A DNA stretch of 22,642 bases from DASRWT01 sp046728035. GTDB taxonomy: Bacteria; Methylomirabilota; Methylomirabilia; Rokubacteriales; CSP1-6. The stretch is from positions 1 to 22,642 of the forward strand of contig JBKPDT010000130.1 of assembly GCA_046728035.1 (NCBI GenBank), given 5' to 3'. Below the pieces are notes generated by a model. The model was not told the origin of the DNA and made no database searches. It saw only the letters and a list, made by a program, of their open reading frames with translations. Shown here piece by piece: positions 14,794-22,579 of this stretch. Position 1 is the stretch's first letter. Each line of letters starts with the position of its first letter. The translations under genes were made by a program, and so were the position numbers.

Positions 14794-16110
14794 GTGGGCA
14801 CGAGCATGACCAAGACCTTCCCCGTGTTCGACTGCGATAGCCACGTGGTGGAGCCGCCCGCGGTGTGGGACGAGTACGTGCCGGCGAAGGAGCGCGCCTG
14901 GGTGAAGACCCAGTTCTGCTTCCACACCGACAGCGACCTCCTGATGATCAACGGGCGGGTGGTGCCAGCGGCGCGCGAGCGCTCCAACGCCGCCGAGGTC
15001 GGCTGGGCGCGCTGGGACAAGAAGGAAGTGGGCCGCCTGACACCGGGCACCGCGGAGTGGAAGGCGAAATTCGGCCGCCTCCTCGGCTGCCGCGACCCCT
15101 ACGCGCGCCTCCGCGACATGGACGCGCTCGGCACGGACCAGGTCATGCTGTTCCCCACCTGGTTCGTTCGGCTGGCCCTGCTGCGCGATCCGGGCGCGGC
15201 CGCCGTCCTTGCCCGCGCCTACAACGACTGGGTCCACGACTACTGTGCGGCCGACCGCGCGCGCCTGTACCCCTGCGCGGTGCTCCCGCTCCAGAGCGTC
15301 GAGGCCTCGATCGCGGAGCTCCGGCGCGTGGCCCAGCTCGGGTTCAAGGCGGCGGCGGTGCGCCCCTGCTTCTGGAACGGCCGCTACCCCACGCTCCCCG
15401 AGTTCGACCCCCTGTGGCGGGAATTCGAGGGGCTGGGCGTGGTGCTGGCCATGCACACCTTCCCCTCGCGGGAGGCCCTGACGCCGGATTGGGCGCAGCG
15501 CATGGCGCAGGCGCGGGGACACTCCGGTCAGGGGCTGCTGTTCACCGACGAGGCCGTCGTCTATTCACCGGGACAGTTCGTGTCGAACATCACCGCGGCG
15601 ATGGACCCCGCCATCGACGCCTCCGAGACTCTGGGCTTCGTGATGGAGGCCATGACCTGGCTGACGGTGGTGGTGCAGACGGGCTGGCTGGAGAAGTTCC
15701 CGACCCTCAAGGCGGCGGTGCTGGAGTCGAACGCATCGTGGCTGCCCCTGGTGCTACAGCGCGCGTCGAACTTCTCCAACCTCTTCGCCTTCCAGCGCGG
15801 CAACCGGCCCCTTCGTGATCCTGTCGAGATCTTCCACGAGCGGTGCTTCATCGGGTTCGAGTCCGACGAGACCCTCGTGTATCGGCTGTGGGACGAGTTC
15901 AAGGACATCGCCATCTGGTCCTCGGACTATCCGCACCACGACGCCGAGGACGCCTGGGACGGGCTCCGCCACATGGCCGAGTGCGACGTGCCCGAGGACG
16001 CGCAGCGGAAGCTCCTGGGCGGGAACGCGCGGAGGCTTTACGGGATCGAGCCCCTGATGGTCGTGAAGGAGCGGGTGGAGCGCTACGAGCCGGCCATCCT
16101 TCCCTGGTAG
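14794..16110 (+). CDS. Amidohydrolase-2 family protein (metal-dependent TIM-barrel hydrolase/decarboxylase)
   Basis: 438 residues from GTG 14794, chosen because AAGGAGG lies 5 bases upstream; the ATG at 14806 is too far from it. The N-terminal metal motif DCDSHVVEP (D13, D15, H17) is followed by a central AMHTFPS with the metal-ligand His. The SSDYPHHD segment (catalytic Asp near 378) and the C-terminal LLGGNARRLYGI end are classic for the amidohydrolase_2 (ACMSD/decarboxylase-like) group. Probably a cytosolic hydrolase or decarboxylase of an aromatic or carboxylated compound; substrate unknown. It has its own strong promoter and no close same-strand partner, so it is likely expressed alone. 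Confidence 0.88.
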   Translation: MGTSMTKTFPVFDCDSHVVEPPAVWDEYVPAKERAWVKTQFCFHTDSDLLMINGRVVPAARERSNAAEVGWARWDKKEVGRLTPGTAEWKAKFGRLLGCRDPYARLRDMDALGTDQVMLFPTWFVRLALLRDPGAAAVLARAYNDWVHDYCAADRARLYPCAVLPLQSVEASIAELRRVAQLGFKAAAVRPCFWNGRYPTLPEFDPLWREFEGLGVVLAMHTFPSREALTPDWAQRMAQARGHSGQGLLFTDEAVVYSPGQFVSNITAAMDPAIDASETLGFVMEAMTWLTVVVQTGWLEKFPTLKAAVLESNASWLPLVLQRASNFSNLFAFQRGNRPLRDPVEIFHERCFIGFESDETLVYRLWDEFKDIAIWSSDYPHHDAEDAWDGLRHMAECDVPEDAQRKLLGGNARRLYGIEPLMVVKERVERYEPAILPW

Positions 16111-16141
16111 CCCACGAGGGAAGCCGCCGAAGATACGGCGC

Positions 16142-17074
16142 TCACGCCCCGTCGCGCTCGACGATCTCGCGGAGCCGCTCCGGTGGCACCGCGATCTTCA
16201 CGCCCGCCCGCTCCTCCTCGAGCAGCATGTAGACGCTCGAGTCGCGGTCGCCCCACCCGCGATTGAGCGCTTCCGTCATCTCGGCCAGCGCGAGATTGGC
16301 CAGGCGCATCGGCACTCCGACCTCCCGGCCCAGCTCGGTGGCGAGCGACACGTCCTTGTGCCCCAGCTTGAGCGCGAATGACGGCGGGTCGAACGTGCCG
16401 GGCAGGAACTTGTCCATGAGCCGGTCGAAGGTGCGCGCCCGCCCGCTGGCCCCCTGACGGACGGCCTGCCAGAGCAGCTCCGGCTCCACGCCGGCCTTGA
16501 CGCCCATGCAGAAGACCTCGGCAAGCGCGGCGCGGATGGTGAAGCTCGCGCAGTTGTGCACCAGCTTGGCCACCGCGCCTGCCCCGATTGGGCCGACGTA
16601 GTACGGCTGGTCGCCCATGGTCTCGAGGAGCGGCCGGTGCCGTTCGAAGACCGTCTGCTCGCCGCCGACCCAGATCGCCAGCTTGCGCGACCGGGCTCCG
16701 GAAGGGCCGCCGCTCACCGGCGCGTCGAGGACGTCGACGCCGCGCTCCGCGAAGGCGGCGTGGAGCCGGCGCACCACCGCGGGCGAGTTGGTGGACAGAT
16801 CGAAGAGCGCGCCGCCGCGGCGCATGCCGTGGATGAGCCCGTCGGCGCCCATGGCCACCGCCGACACCTCGGGCGGACCGGGAAGCGAGGTGAAGACGAC
16901 GTCGGCCGCCTCCGCGACCGCGCGCGGCGTGTCCTTCCACACGGCCCCCTTCTCCACGTGCGGCGCGGCACTCTCGCGTCGCAGATCGTGGACGCCGAGG
17001 GCGTGCCCCGCCGCCTGGAGGTTCAGCGCCATGCTCCCGCCCATGAGACCCAGCCCGATGAACCCGACGTTCAT
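16142..17074 (-). CDS. 3-hydroxyisobutyrate dehydrogenase-family NAD(P)-dependent oxidoreductase
   Basis: 310 residues. N-terminal Rossmann fold with FIGLGLMGGSMALNL (5-19), substrate motif DAPVSGG (117-123), and the catalytic Lys at 170 in GAGAVAKLVHN. The C-terminal helical domain has FALKLGHKDVSLA. The family acts on beta-hydroxyacids (3-hydroxyisobutyrate, tartronate semialdehyde and similar). A GAGGAGG 5 bases before the ATG supports this start. Convergent with the amidohydrolase and divergent from the PilZ gene. Confidence 0.9.
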   Translation of the reverse strand: MNVGFIGLGLMGGSMALNLQAAGHALGVHDLRRESAAPHVEKGAVWKDTPRAVAEAADVVFTSLPGPPEVSAVAMGADGLIHGMRRGGALFDLSTNSPAVVRRLHAAFAERGVDVLDAPVSGGPSGARSRKLAIWVGGEQTVFERHRPLLETMGDQPYYVGPIGAGAVAKLVHNCASFTIRAALAEVFCMGVKAGVEPELLWQAVRQGASGRARTFDRLMDKFLPGTFDPPSFALKLGHKDVSLATELGREVGVPMRLANLALAEMTEALNRGWGDRDSSVYMLLEEERAGVKIAVPPERLREIVERDGA

Positions 17075-17169
17075 GTGGTCCTCCTCGCCGCGCAGGATAC
17101 CGCACGCGGGTCACGGGGTCTTGCGCAGGTTGCACGACCATGATGAACTCCTCCTCGAAAGGGGGGACT

Positions 17170-17460
17170 ATGGACGAACGCCGACGCACTCCTCGTCTTC
17201 CCCTATCGTGGCCCACCAGCATCTGGACCGACGACGCGATCCTCGTCGGCCGCACCGTGGACGTGAGCGAGTTCGGGCTCTGCTTCGTGTCGGCGCCCAC
17301 CACGGCGCTCAAGCTGGGGCAGTCGTACCGCGTCGAGCTCGTGGGGGCCAGCGGCGAGGCCATCGCCACCGTCGCCGAGGTCCGCCACATCAGCGCCCGT
17401 GGCGTCGGCCTGCAGACCCGCGATCGCGTCCTTCCCGCGGGCGTCGTCGTGGCACGCTGA
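17170..17460 (+). CDS. Single-domain PilZ protein (putative c-di-GMP receptor)
   Basis: 96 residues from the ATG at 17170, preferred over 17140 because AAAGGGGGG lies just upstream and because PilZ proteins begin close to their arginine motif. ERRRTPRLPL (3-12) is the RxxxR c-di-GMP clamp, and DVSEFG (31-36) is the second motif ([D/N]xSxxG). Both binding motifs are complete. The rest is a small beta barrel with no second domain. It is followed 208 bases later on the same strand by a PilB/GspE-type ATPase, a common setting for PilZ regulators of type IV pili or secretion. Confidence 0.88.
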   Translation: MDERRRTPRLPLSWPTSIWTDDAILVGRTVDVSEFGLCFVSAPTTALKLGQSYRVELVGASGEAIATVAEVRHISARGVGLQTRDRVLPAGVVVAR

Positions 17461-17668
17461 CCGGCATCGGCCTCCGGCTCCGCAAATCTTTCGCGCCTCC
17501 AGATTTCGACGCCCAAGCCTTCCGCCAGGGAGGGCATCAGCAAAGGTTGTAGGCCGGCCGGGCCGCCGGCGCGATGGGCACGCTCGGTCCGGCAAGCATT
17601 TCCAGCCGTTTCTCCACCGGGCGGCCGGCCCGGGCCCTGGCATTCCGATTGCTCCGTACCTGGCCAGG

Positions 17669-20182
17669 ATGCACGGCACTGCTCCAGCGGAAGCAAGCAA
17701 GGCCAGACGCGAATCAGGCGCCCGGGCGGAGGCGCGCTCCAGGCATCCTTGGGCCGGCGCCGATCCTGGTCCCGACGGCCTCCACACCGTGCTCCTCGCT
17801 CATAGCGACCCCGAGGGGCTGCGCCCGCTCACCCAGGACACATGCGCCGCCCTCCTCACGGTTGCCGGCCGGACGCTCGCCGAGCTCGCCTTGGAATCGC
17901 TTCGCGCGGCCGGCATCCGCTCCGCGCTGATCGTGCTCGGGCCTCACGCCGAGCAGGTCGAGCGCCTGATCGGAACGGGAGAGCGGTGGGGGATCGCGCT
18001 CGACTTCCTCCGGGTTCCCGCCGACGAGCCGGAGGGAGCGATCCTCGCGCGGCTCGGCACCGAGCTCAACGGCGATGTCCTGGTGATCCGGTGCGACGTG
18101 CTGAGGAGTCCGGTCGTCGACCGCTTCCTCGCCGCCGCGCGCGCGCGCCCCGGGAAGTCGTCGTGGGCCGCGATCGGCGGCGTGCCCGCCGGCTTGGCGC
18201 TCGTCCGGCGGGAGGACACCGCGTGGCTGGACGTGCCGGGCACCGGGGGCCTCGCCGTCTGGGAGCAGGCGGGCCAGCGGATCCAGTTCCGTGACGCGAC
18301 GCTGTGCCGGATGGAGACCGTCGCGGACTATCAGCGCGCGAACCTTCGGGTCTCCATGCCACGCGCCACGAACCGGATGGCTCCGGTGCCCCGCCCCGAC
18401 CTCACGGAGCGCGCACGGCCGGCGGCTGAGGCGCCCGCCCGACCTGTTGGCCGTCGGATGGCGAAGTTCGACTACCTCGTCGCCCAGCATCTCGCCACGC
18501 GAGCGCAGCTCGCCCACGCCACCACGGAGGCCCGGCAGCGCCAGGTCAGCGTCGAGTCGGTCCTGCTCGAGCACCACGGCATCCGCGAGGCCGACCTGGC
18601 CGCCGCGCTCAGCCTCTACTACCGCTGCCCCTACGTCTCCCTCGACGAGCGGACTCTGCTCGCGCCCGAGCTCCTGTCGGGGCTGCAGCGGGGGAGGCTG
18701 CGGGCGGGCGCCTGGCTGCCGATCAAGAGCGTGGGTGACGTTGTCACCGTCGCGGTGGACGACCCGCACGACGTGCTCAAGGTCGACGCGATCGAGGCCG
18801 TGCTCCGGCCGCGCAAGGTCGCCCTGGTCGTGGCCGTCCGCGAGCGCATCCTGGCCGCGCTGGACGGAATGTCGGGGACCACGGGGCGGTCGGAGACGGT
18901 GGTCGGCATTCTCGGCGAGGTGGCGGCAGAGCCGATCGCGGAGGATGCGATCGAGGCCGGCCCAGGGGAGATCAGCGAGAACGACAGCATGGTGGTGCGG
19001 CTGGCCAACCAGATCATCCTCGACGCCCACCGGGCTCGCGCGTCCGACATCCACCTCGAGCCCCGCGGGTCCACCCGGGAGACGGCGATCCGCTTCCGCA
19101 TCGACGGCACCTGCGTGGACTACCAGCGCATTCCCCCGGCGCTCCGGAACCCTCTCGTGGCGCGCCTCAAGATCATGGCCGGGCTCGACATCGCCGAGCG
19201 TCGAAAGCCCCAGGACGGGAAGATCCGGGTGCGCACGCCGGGCCGGAGCGACATCGAGCTCCGCGTGGCCACCGTGCCGACCGTGGGCGGCAACGAGGAC
19301 GTGGTGCTCCGCCTCCTGGGCTCCTCGGGCCTCTTGTCCCTCGAGCACCTGGGCCTGAGCGACCGCAACCTCCGCGAGCTCAAGGCCATCGCGGAGAAGC
19401 CATACGGGCTCATCCTCTGCGTGGGCCCCACCGGCGCCGGCAAGACGACCTCGCTCCACGCCGTGCTGAGCCATCTCAACACGGGGAGCCGGAAGATCTG
19501 GACGGCCGAGGATCCCGTCGAGATCACCCAGGACGGGCTCCGGCAAGTGCAGGTGCGCCCCAAGATCGGCTACACCTTCGCCGCCGCCATGCGCGCCCTG
19601 CTGCGGGCGGACCCCGATATCATGATGGTCGGCGAGATGCGCGACCCGGAGACGGCGGGCCTCGCGGTGGAGGCCTCCATCACCGGCCACCTCGTGCTGA
19701 GCACGCTCCACACGAACAGCGCGGTGGAGACCGTCGTCCGGCTGCTGGACCTGGGCCTCAACCCCTACAATTTCGCCGACGCGCTCCTCGGCGTGCTCGC
19801 CCAGCGCCTCGTGAAGCGTCTGTGCCCCGACTGCCGGCGGCCCTACCATCCCACGCGCCGCGACTGGAACGAGCTGGCGGAGGCTTTCGGCGCCGAGGAG
19901 CTCGAGGCCCACGGGTACCGCTACACGGATGACCTCGAGCTGTTCGAAAGCCGGGGCTGCGAGCAGTGCGACGGCAAGGGATACCGCGAGCGGGTCGCCA
20001 TCCACGAGCTCTTGATCGGCACCGACGCCATCAAGCGCCGCATGCAGAAGGGGGCGCGCGTGCCCCAGATCCTCGCCCGCGCCAAGCGCGAGGGCATGAC
20101 CACGCTGGTGCAGGACGGCATCCTCAAGGCCCTGCAGGGCGTCACCGACTACCGACAGGTCAGGGCCGCCGCCATCCGCTGA
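17669..20182 (+). CDS. GspE/PilB-type ATPase with an N-terminal degenerate nucleotidyltransferase-like domain
   Basis: 837 residues from ATG 17669; GTG 17789 (797 residues) is an alternative, and neither has a good ribosome site. Residues 41-225 resemble sugar-phosphate nucleotidyltransferases (LRPLT, LLTVAGRTLAELALESLRAAGI, IVLGPHAEQVERLI, GDVLVIRCDVL). The nucleotide-binding GGxGTR is replaced by HSDPEG and the PKP motif is absent. A Pro/Ala-rich linker (226-263) leads to a MshEN/T2SSE-N-like region (264-400), then the ATPase. The ATPase has Walker A GPTGAGKT (586-593), Asp box TAEDPVEI, Walker B DPDIMMVGEMRDPETA (648-663) and His box GHLVLSTLHT (673-682). Paired zinc cysteines CPDC (719-722) and CEQC (764-767) follow. 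It powers pilus or pseudopilus assembly at the inner membrane. Residue 264 (MAKFDYL) is where an ordinary 574-residue PilB/GspE would start. No pilin, PilC or secretin gene is in the window. Confidence 0.88.
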   Translation: MHGTAPAEASKARRESGARAEARSRHPWAGADPGPDGLHTVLLAHSDPEGLRPLTQDTCAALLTVAGRTLAELALESLRAAGIRSALIVLGPHAEQVERLIGTGERWGIALDFLRVPADEPEGAILARLGTELNGDVLVIRCDVLRSPVVDRFLAAARARPGKSSWAAIGGVPAGLALVRREDTAWLDVPGTGGLAVWEQAGQRIQFRDATLCRMETVADYQRANLRVSMPRATNRMAPVPRPDLTERARPAAEAPARPVGRRMAKFDYLVAQHLATRAQLAHATTEARQRQVSVESVLLEHHGIREADLAAALSLYYRCPYVSLDERTLLAPELLSGLQRGRLRAGAWLPIKSVGDVVTVAVDDPHDVLKVDAIEAVLRPRKVALVVAVRERILAALDGMSGTTGRSETVVGILGEVAAEPIAEDAIEAGPGEISENDSMVVRLANQIILDAHRARASDIHLEPRGSTRETAIRFRIDGTCVDYQRIPPALRNPLVARLKIMAGLDIAERRKPQDGKIRVRTPGRSDIELRVATVPTVGGNEDVVLRLLGSSGLLSLEHLGLSDRNLRELKAIAEKPYGLILCVGPTGAGKTTSLHAVLSHLNTGSRKIWTAEDPVEITQDGLRQVQVRPKIGYTFAAAMRALLRADPDIMMVGEMRDPETAGLAVEASITGHLVLSTLHTNSAVETVVRLLDLGLNPYNFADALLGVLAQRLVKRLCPDCRRPYHPTRRDWNELAEAFGAEELEAHGYRYTDDLELFESRGCEQCDGKGYRERVAIHELLIGTDAIKRRMQKGARVPQILARAKREGMTTLVQDGILKALQGVTDYRQVRAAAIR

Positions 20183-20184
20183 GA

Positions 20185-20201
20185 GCGCCCCGCCGGGGCG
20201 T
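20185..20201. terminator. Hairpin between convergent ATPase and dehydrogenase genes
   Basis: CGCCCC / GGGGCG stem (plus one G-T pair) with a 3-base loop right after the ATPase stop. No T-tract; it may act in both directions. Confidence 0.4.
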
Positions 20202-20206
20202 CGCCG

Positions 20207-21319
20207 TCAGGGCGTCAGTGCCGCGCGGGTGATCGCGTGCGTATCCTTGTTGTGCCACTCCGAGGCGGCGAAGGCCTCGTTGATCCGGTCGAGCGGGAAT
20301 TTGTGGGAGAGAATGCGGTCCCAGGGGAAGCGGCTCTTGGTGCGGATGAGAAAGTCGAGCGCGCGCGGAATCACCCAGGGATCGTACTGGATCACTCCCA
20401 CGATCTTCTTCGATCCCCAGACCAGGAGCGAGGGCTCCAGCTCGACCTTGGCGCCGCGACTGATGGTGCCGATCTCGAGGTAGGTCCCCCCCGAGCGCAG
20501 CATCTCGATGCCCTCGGGGATCACCGCCGGGAAGCCCACGAAGTCGCAGGCCACGTCGACTCCGACGCCGTCCGTCCACTGACGCACTTGCTTCACGCGG
20601 TCGCGCCGCTCCGGCATCTCCTTCAGGTTCAGCGTGTGGTCGGCGCCGAAGGCGCGGGCCAGCTCGAGGCGGCCGGGAATCTGATCCACCACGACGACCG
20701 TGGAGGCGCCCATGTCCTTGGCGACGGCGGCGGCCTGCACGCCCAGCCCGCCCGCGCCCTGGATGAGCACGCGGTCGCCCATCCGCACGCCCGCCACCCA
20801 GAGACCGTAGAGCACCTGCGACAGCGCGCAGTTCACCGGCGCGACCACGTCGTCGCTGAGCGCGTCCGGCACCTTGAAGAGGGCGCCGCCGGGGCGGAGG
20901 TAATAGTGGTCGGCGAAGGCGCCGTGCAGGTGCGGGAAGGTGGAGGGGCCGAGCGGGCGCTCGATCTTGTTGGGGCAGGCCGCGGGCTCCTTGTGCAGGC
21001 AGGCGTGGCACCGTCCGCACGGGTAGAAGTAGGTGTAGGCCACGCGGTCGCCTTCCTTGAGGGGCCGGCCCAGCGAGTCCGTCTTCACCTTGGCGCCGAG
21101 CCGCGCCACCGTGCCCGTCATCTCGTGGCCGAAGAGCCAGCCGTCCTCGGGGTACTTGAGGGGGGCGTCGCCGCGCCAGAAGTGGAGGTCGCTCCCGCAG
21201 ATATTGGCCCGGGTCACGCGGATGAGAACGCCTTCCGGCTCCAGTTCGGGGATCGGGACCTCGCGCAGCTCGAAGGGCTTGCCGGGGCCGAAGAAGACGG
21301 CGGCTTTCGCGGTGGCCAT
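20207..21319 (-). CDS. Zinc-dependent alcohol dehydrogenase family (MDR) protein
   Basis: 370 residues. N-terminal GroES-like domain with catalytic zinc ligands in NICGSD and FGHE, and structural zinc cysteines CGRCHACLHKEPAACP. The Rossmann motif is GAGGLGVQAAA, with VVVD after it as the NAD-selecting acidic end, then FGADHTLNL. It oxidises an alcohol or polyol using NAD(P); the substrate is not determinable. Begins one base after the lysC stop, with AAGGAGC repeated twice in the lysC end as ribosome site, so it is co-transcribed with lysC. No obvious link to aspartate metabolism. Confidence 0.9.
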   Translation of the reverse strand: MATAKAAVFFGPGKPFELREVPIPELEPEGVLIRVTRANICGSDLHFWRGDAPLKYPEDGWLFGHEMTGTVARLGAKVKTDSLGRPLKEGDRVAYTYFYPCGRCHACLHKEPAACPNKIERPLGPSTFPHLHGAFADHYYLRPGGALFKVPDALSDDVVAPVNCALSQVLYGLWVAGVRMGDRVLIQGAGGLGVQAAAVAKDMGASTVVVVDQIPGRLELARAFGADHTLNLKEMPERRDRVKQVRQWTDGVGVDVACDFVGFPAVIPEGIEMLRSGGTYLEIGTISRGAKVELEPSLLVWGSKKIVGVIQYDPWVIPRALDFLIRTKSRFPWDRILSHKFPLDRINEAFAASEWHNKDTHAITRAALTP

Positions 21320-21320
21320 G

Positions 21321-22550
21321 TCAGGCTCCTTGCTCCTTGCCCAGCTCGAAGGCGTCGTGGAGCGCCCGCACCGCGAGCTCGGTGTACTTGTCCTCGATGA
21401 CGCAGGAGACGGCGATCTCGGAGGTCGAGATCATCTGGATGTTCACGCCCTCCCTGGAAAGGGTGGCGAACATGCGGGCCGCCACCCCGGCGTGGCTGCG
21501 CATCCCCACGCCCACGATGGAGATCTTCGCGACGCGGTCGTCGGTGGCGATCCCACCGGCGCCGACCTCCTTGGCCGCGTTGGCGAGCACCTGCTCGGCC
21601 CGGGCCCGATCCCCGCGCGGAAGGGTGAAGGAGATGTCGGTGTAGCCATCGCGGCTGATGTTCTGCACGATCATGTCCACCACGATGTTCTGGGTGCCGA
21701 GCGAGCCGAACACCCGTGAGGCGATGCCCGGCCGGTCCGGCACGCGCAGGATCGAGAGCTTCGCCTGGCCCCGATCGTGGGTGATCCCGGTGACCACCAC
21801 GTCTTCCATGCCCTGATCCTCCTTGGTGACGAGCGTGCCCGGATCGGGCTTGAACGTGGAGCGGACGTGCACCGGCACGCCGTACTTCTTGGCGAACTCG
21901 ACGGAGCGCGCCTGGAGCACCTTGGCCCCGAGCGCCGCCATCTCGAGCATCTCGTCGTAGGAGACACGCGCGAGCTTGCGGGCGTCGGGCACCACGTTGG
22001 GATCGGCGGTGTAGACGCCGTCCACGTCGGTGAAGATCTCGCAGACGTCCGCCTTGAGGGCGGCGGCCAGCGCCACCCCGGTGAGATCGGAGCCGCCGCG
22101 GCCGAGGGTGGTGATTTCGCCCCCCTCGGTGGTGCCCTGGAAGCCGGCCACGACGACTACCTTCCCGTCGGCGAGGGCGGCCCCGATGCGCTCGGCGGTG
22201 ATGCGCTTGATGCGGGCTCGAGTATGCGCCTCGTCGGTCACCAGGCCGACCTGCGGACCCGTGAACGAGCAGGCGGGGTGTCCGAGCGACTGGAGCGCCA
22301 TGGCGAGAAGGCCGATGGTGACCTGCTCGCCGGAGGCGAGCAGCATGTCCATCTCACGGGGGTCGGGGGTAGAGGTGATGGCGCCGGCGAGCGCGAGGAG
22401 GGCGTCGGTGGTCTTGCCCATCGCAGACACCACCACGACCAGGCGGTAGCCCTGGCGCGCGGCCTCGGCCACGCGTCGCGCCACGTTCTTGATCTTCTCG
22501 GGGTCGGCGACGGACGAGCCGCCATACTTCTGCACGATGAGCTGGCCCAT
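21321..22550 (-). CDS. lysC: Aspartate kinase with two ACT domains
   Basis: 409 residues, normal. It phosphorylates aspartate, opening the pathway to lysine, threonine and methionine. KYGGSSV (8-14) is the substrate/ATP signature; TTLGRGGSDLTGVALAAAL and FTDVDGVYTADP complete the kinase domain. Two C-terminal ACT domains (about 265-335 with LRVPDRPGIASRVF, and 340-405 with GVGMRSHAGVAARMFATL) indicate allosteric feedback by lysine and/or threonine. No Shine-Dalgarno precedes the ATG; an extended -10 lies 9 bases upstream. Internal ACT-only starts, as in Bacillus-type enzymes, cannot be excluded. Confidence 0.95.
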   Translation of the reverse strand: MGQLIVQKYGGSSVADPEKIKNVARRVAEAARQGYRLVVVVSAMGKTTDALLALAGAITSTPDPREMDMLLASGEQVTIGLLAMALQSLGHPACSFTGPQVGLVTDEAHTRARIKRITAERIGAALADGKVVVVAGFQGTTEGGEITTLGRGGSDLTGVALAAALKADVCEIFTDVDGVYTADPNVVPDARKLARVSYDEMLEMAALGAKVLQARSVEFAKKYGVPVHVRSTFKPDPGTLVTKEDQGMEDVVVTGITHDRGQAKLSILRVPDRPGIASRVFGSLGTQNIVVDMIVQNISRDGYTDISFTLPRGDRARAEQVLANAAKEVGAGGIATDDRVAKISIVGVGMRSHAGVAARMFATLSREGVNIQMISTSEIAVSCVIEDKYTELAVRALHDAFELGKEQGA

Positions 22551-22559
22551 GAGGCAGCC

Positions 22560-22568
22560 AATTTAGCA
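22560..22568 (-). promoter_or_regulatory. Extended -10 promoter for lysC, probably leaderless
   Basis: On the minus strand TGC-TAAATT (22568-22560) lies 9 bases before the ATG, the same geometry as the plsC promoter. TAAATT matches four of six consensus bases and no -35 is evident, because the upstream position is filled by the GC hairpin. Confidence 0.4.
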
Positions 22569-22579
22569 CAGCGAGCGCG

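Noticed and set aside
17461..17668. Possible c-di-GMP (GEMM) riboswitch before the ATPase gene, suggested by CGCAAAT, GACGCCCAAGCC and the c-di-GMP context
   Set aside because: The core motif order and conserved bases do not match the GEMM consensus by eye; a covariance-model search would settle it.
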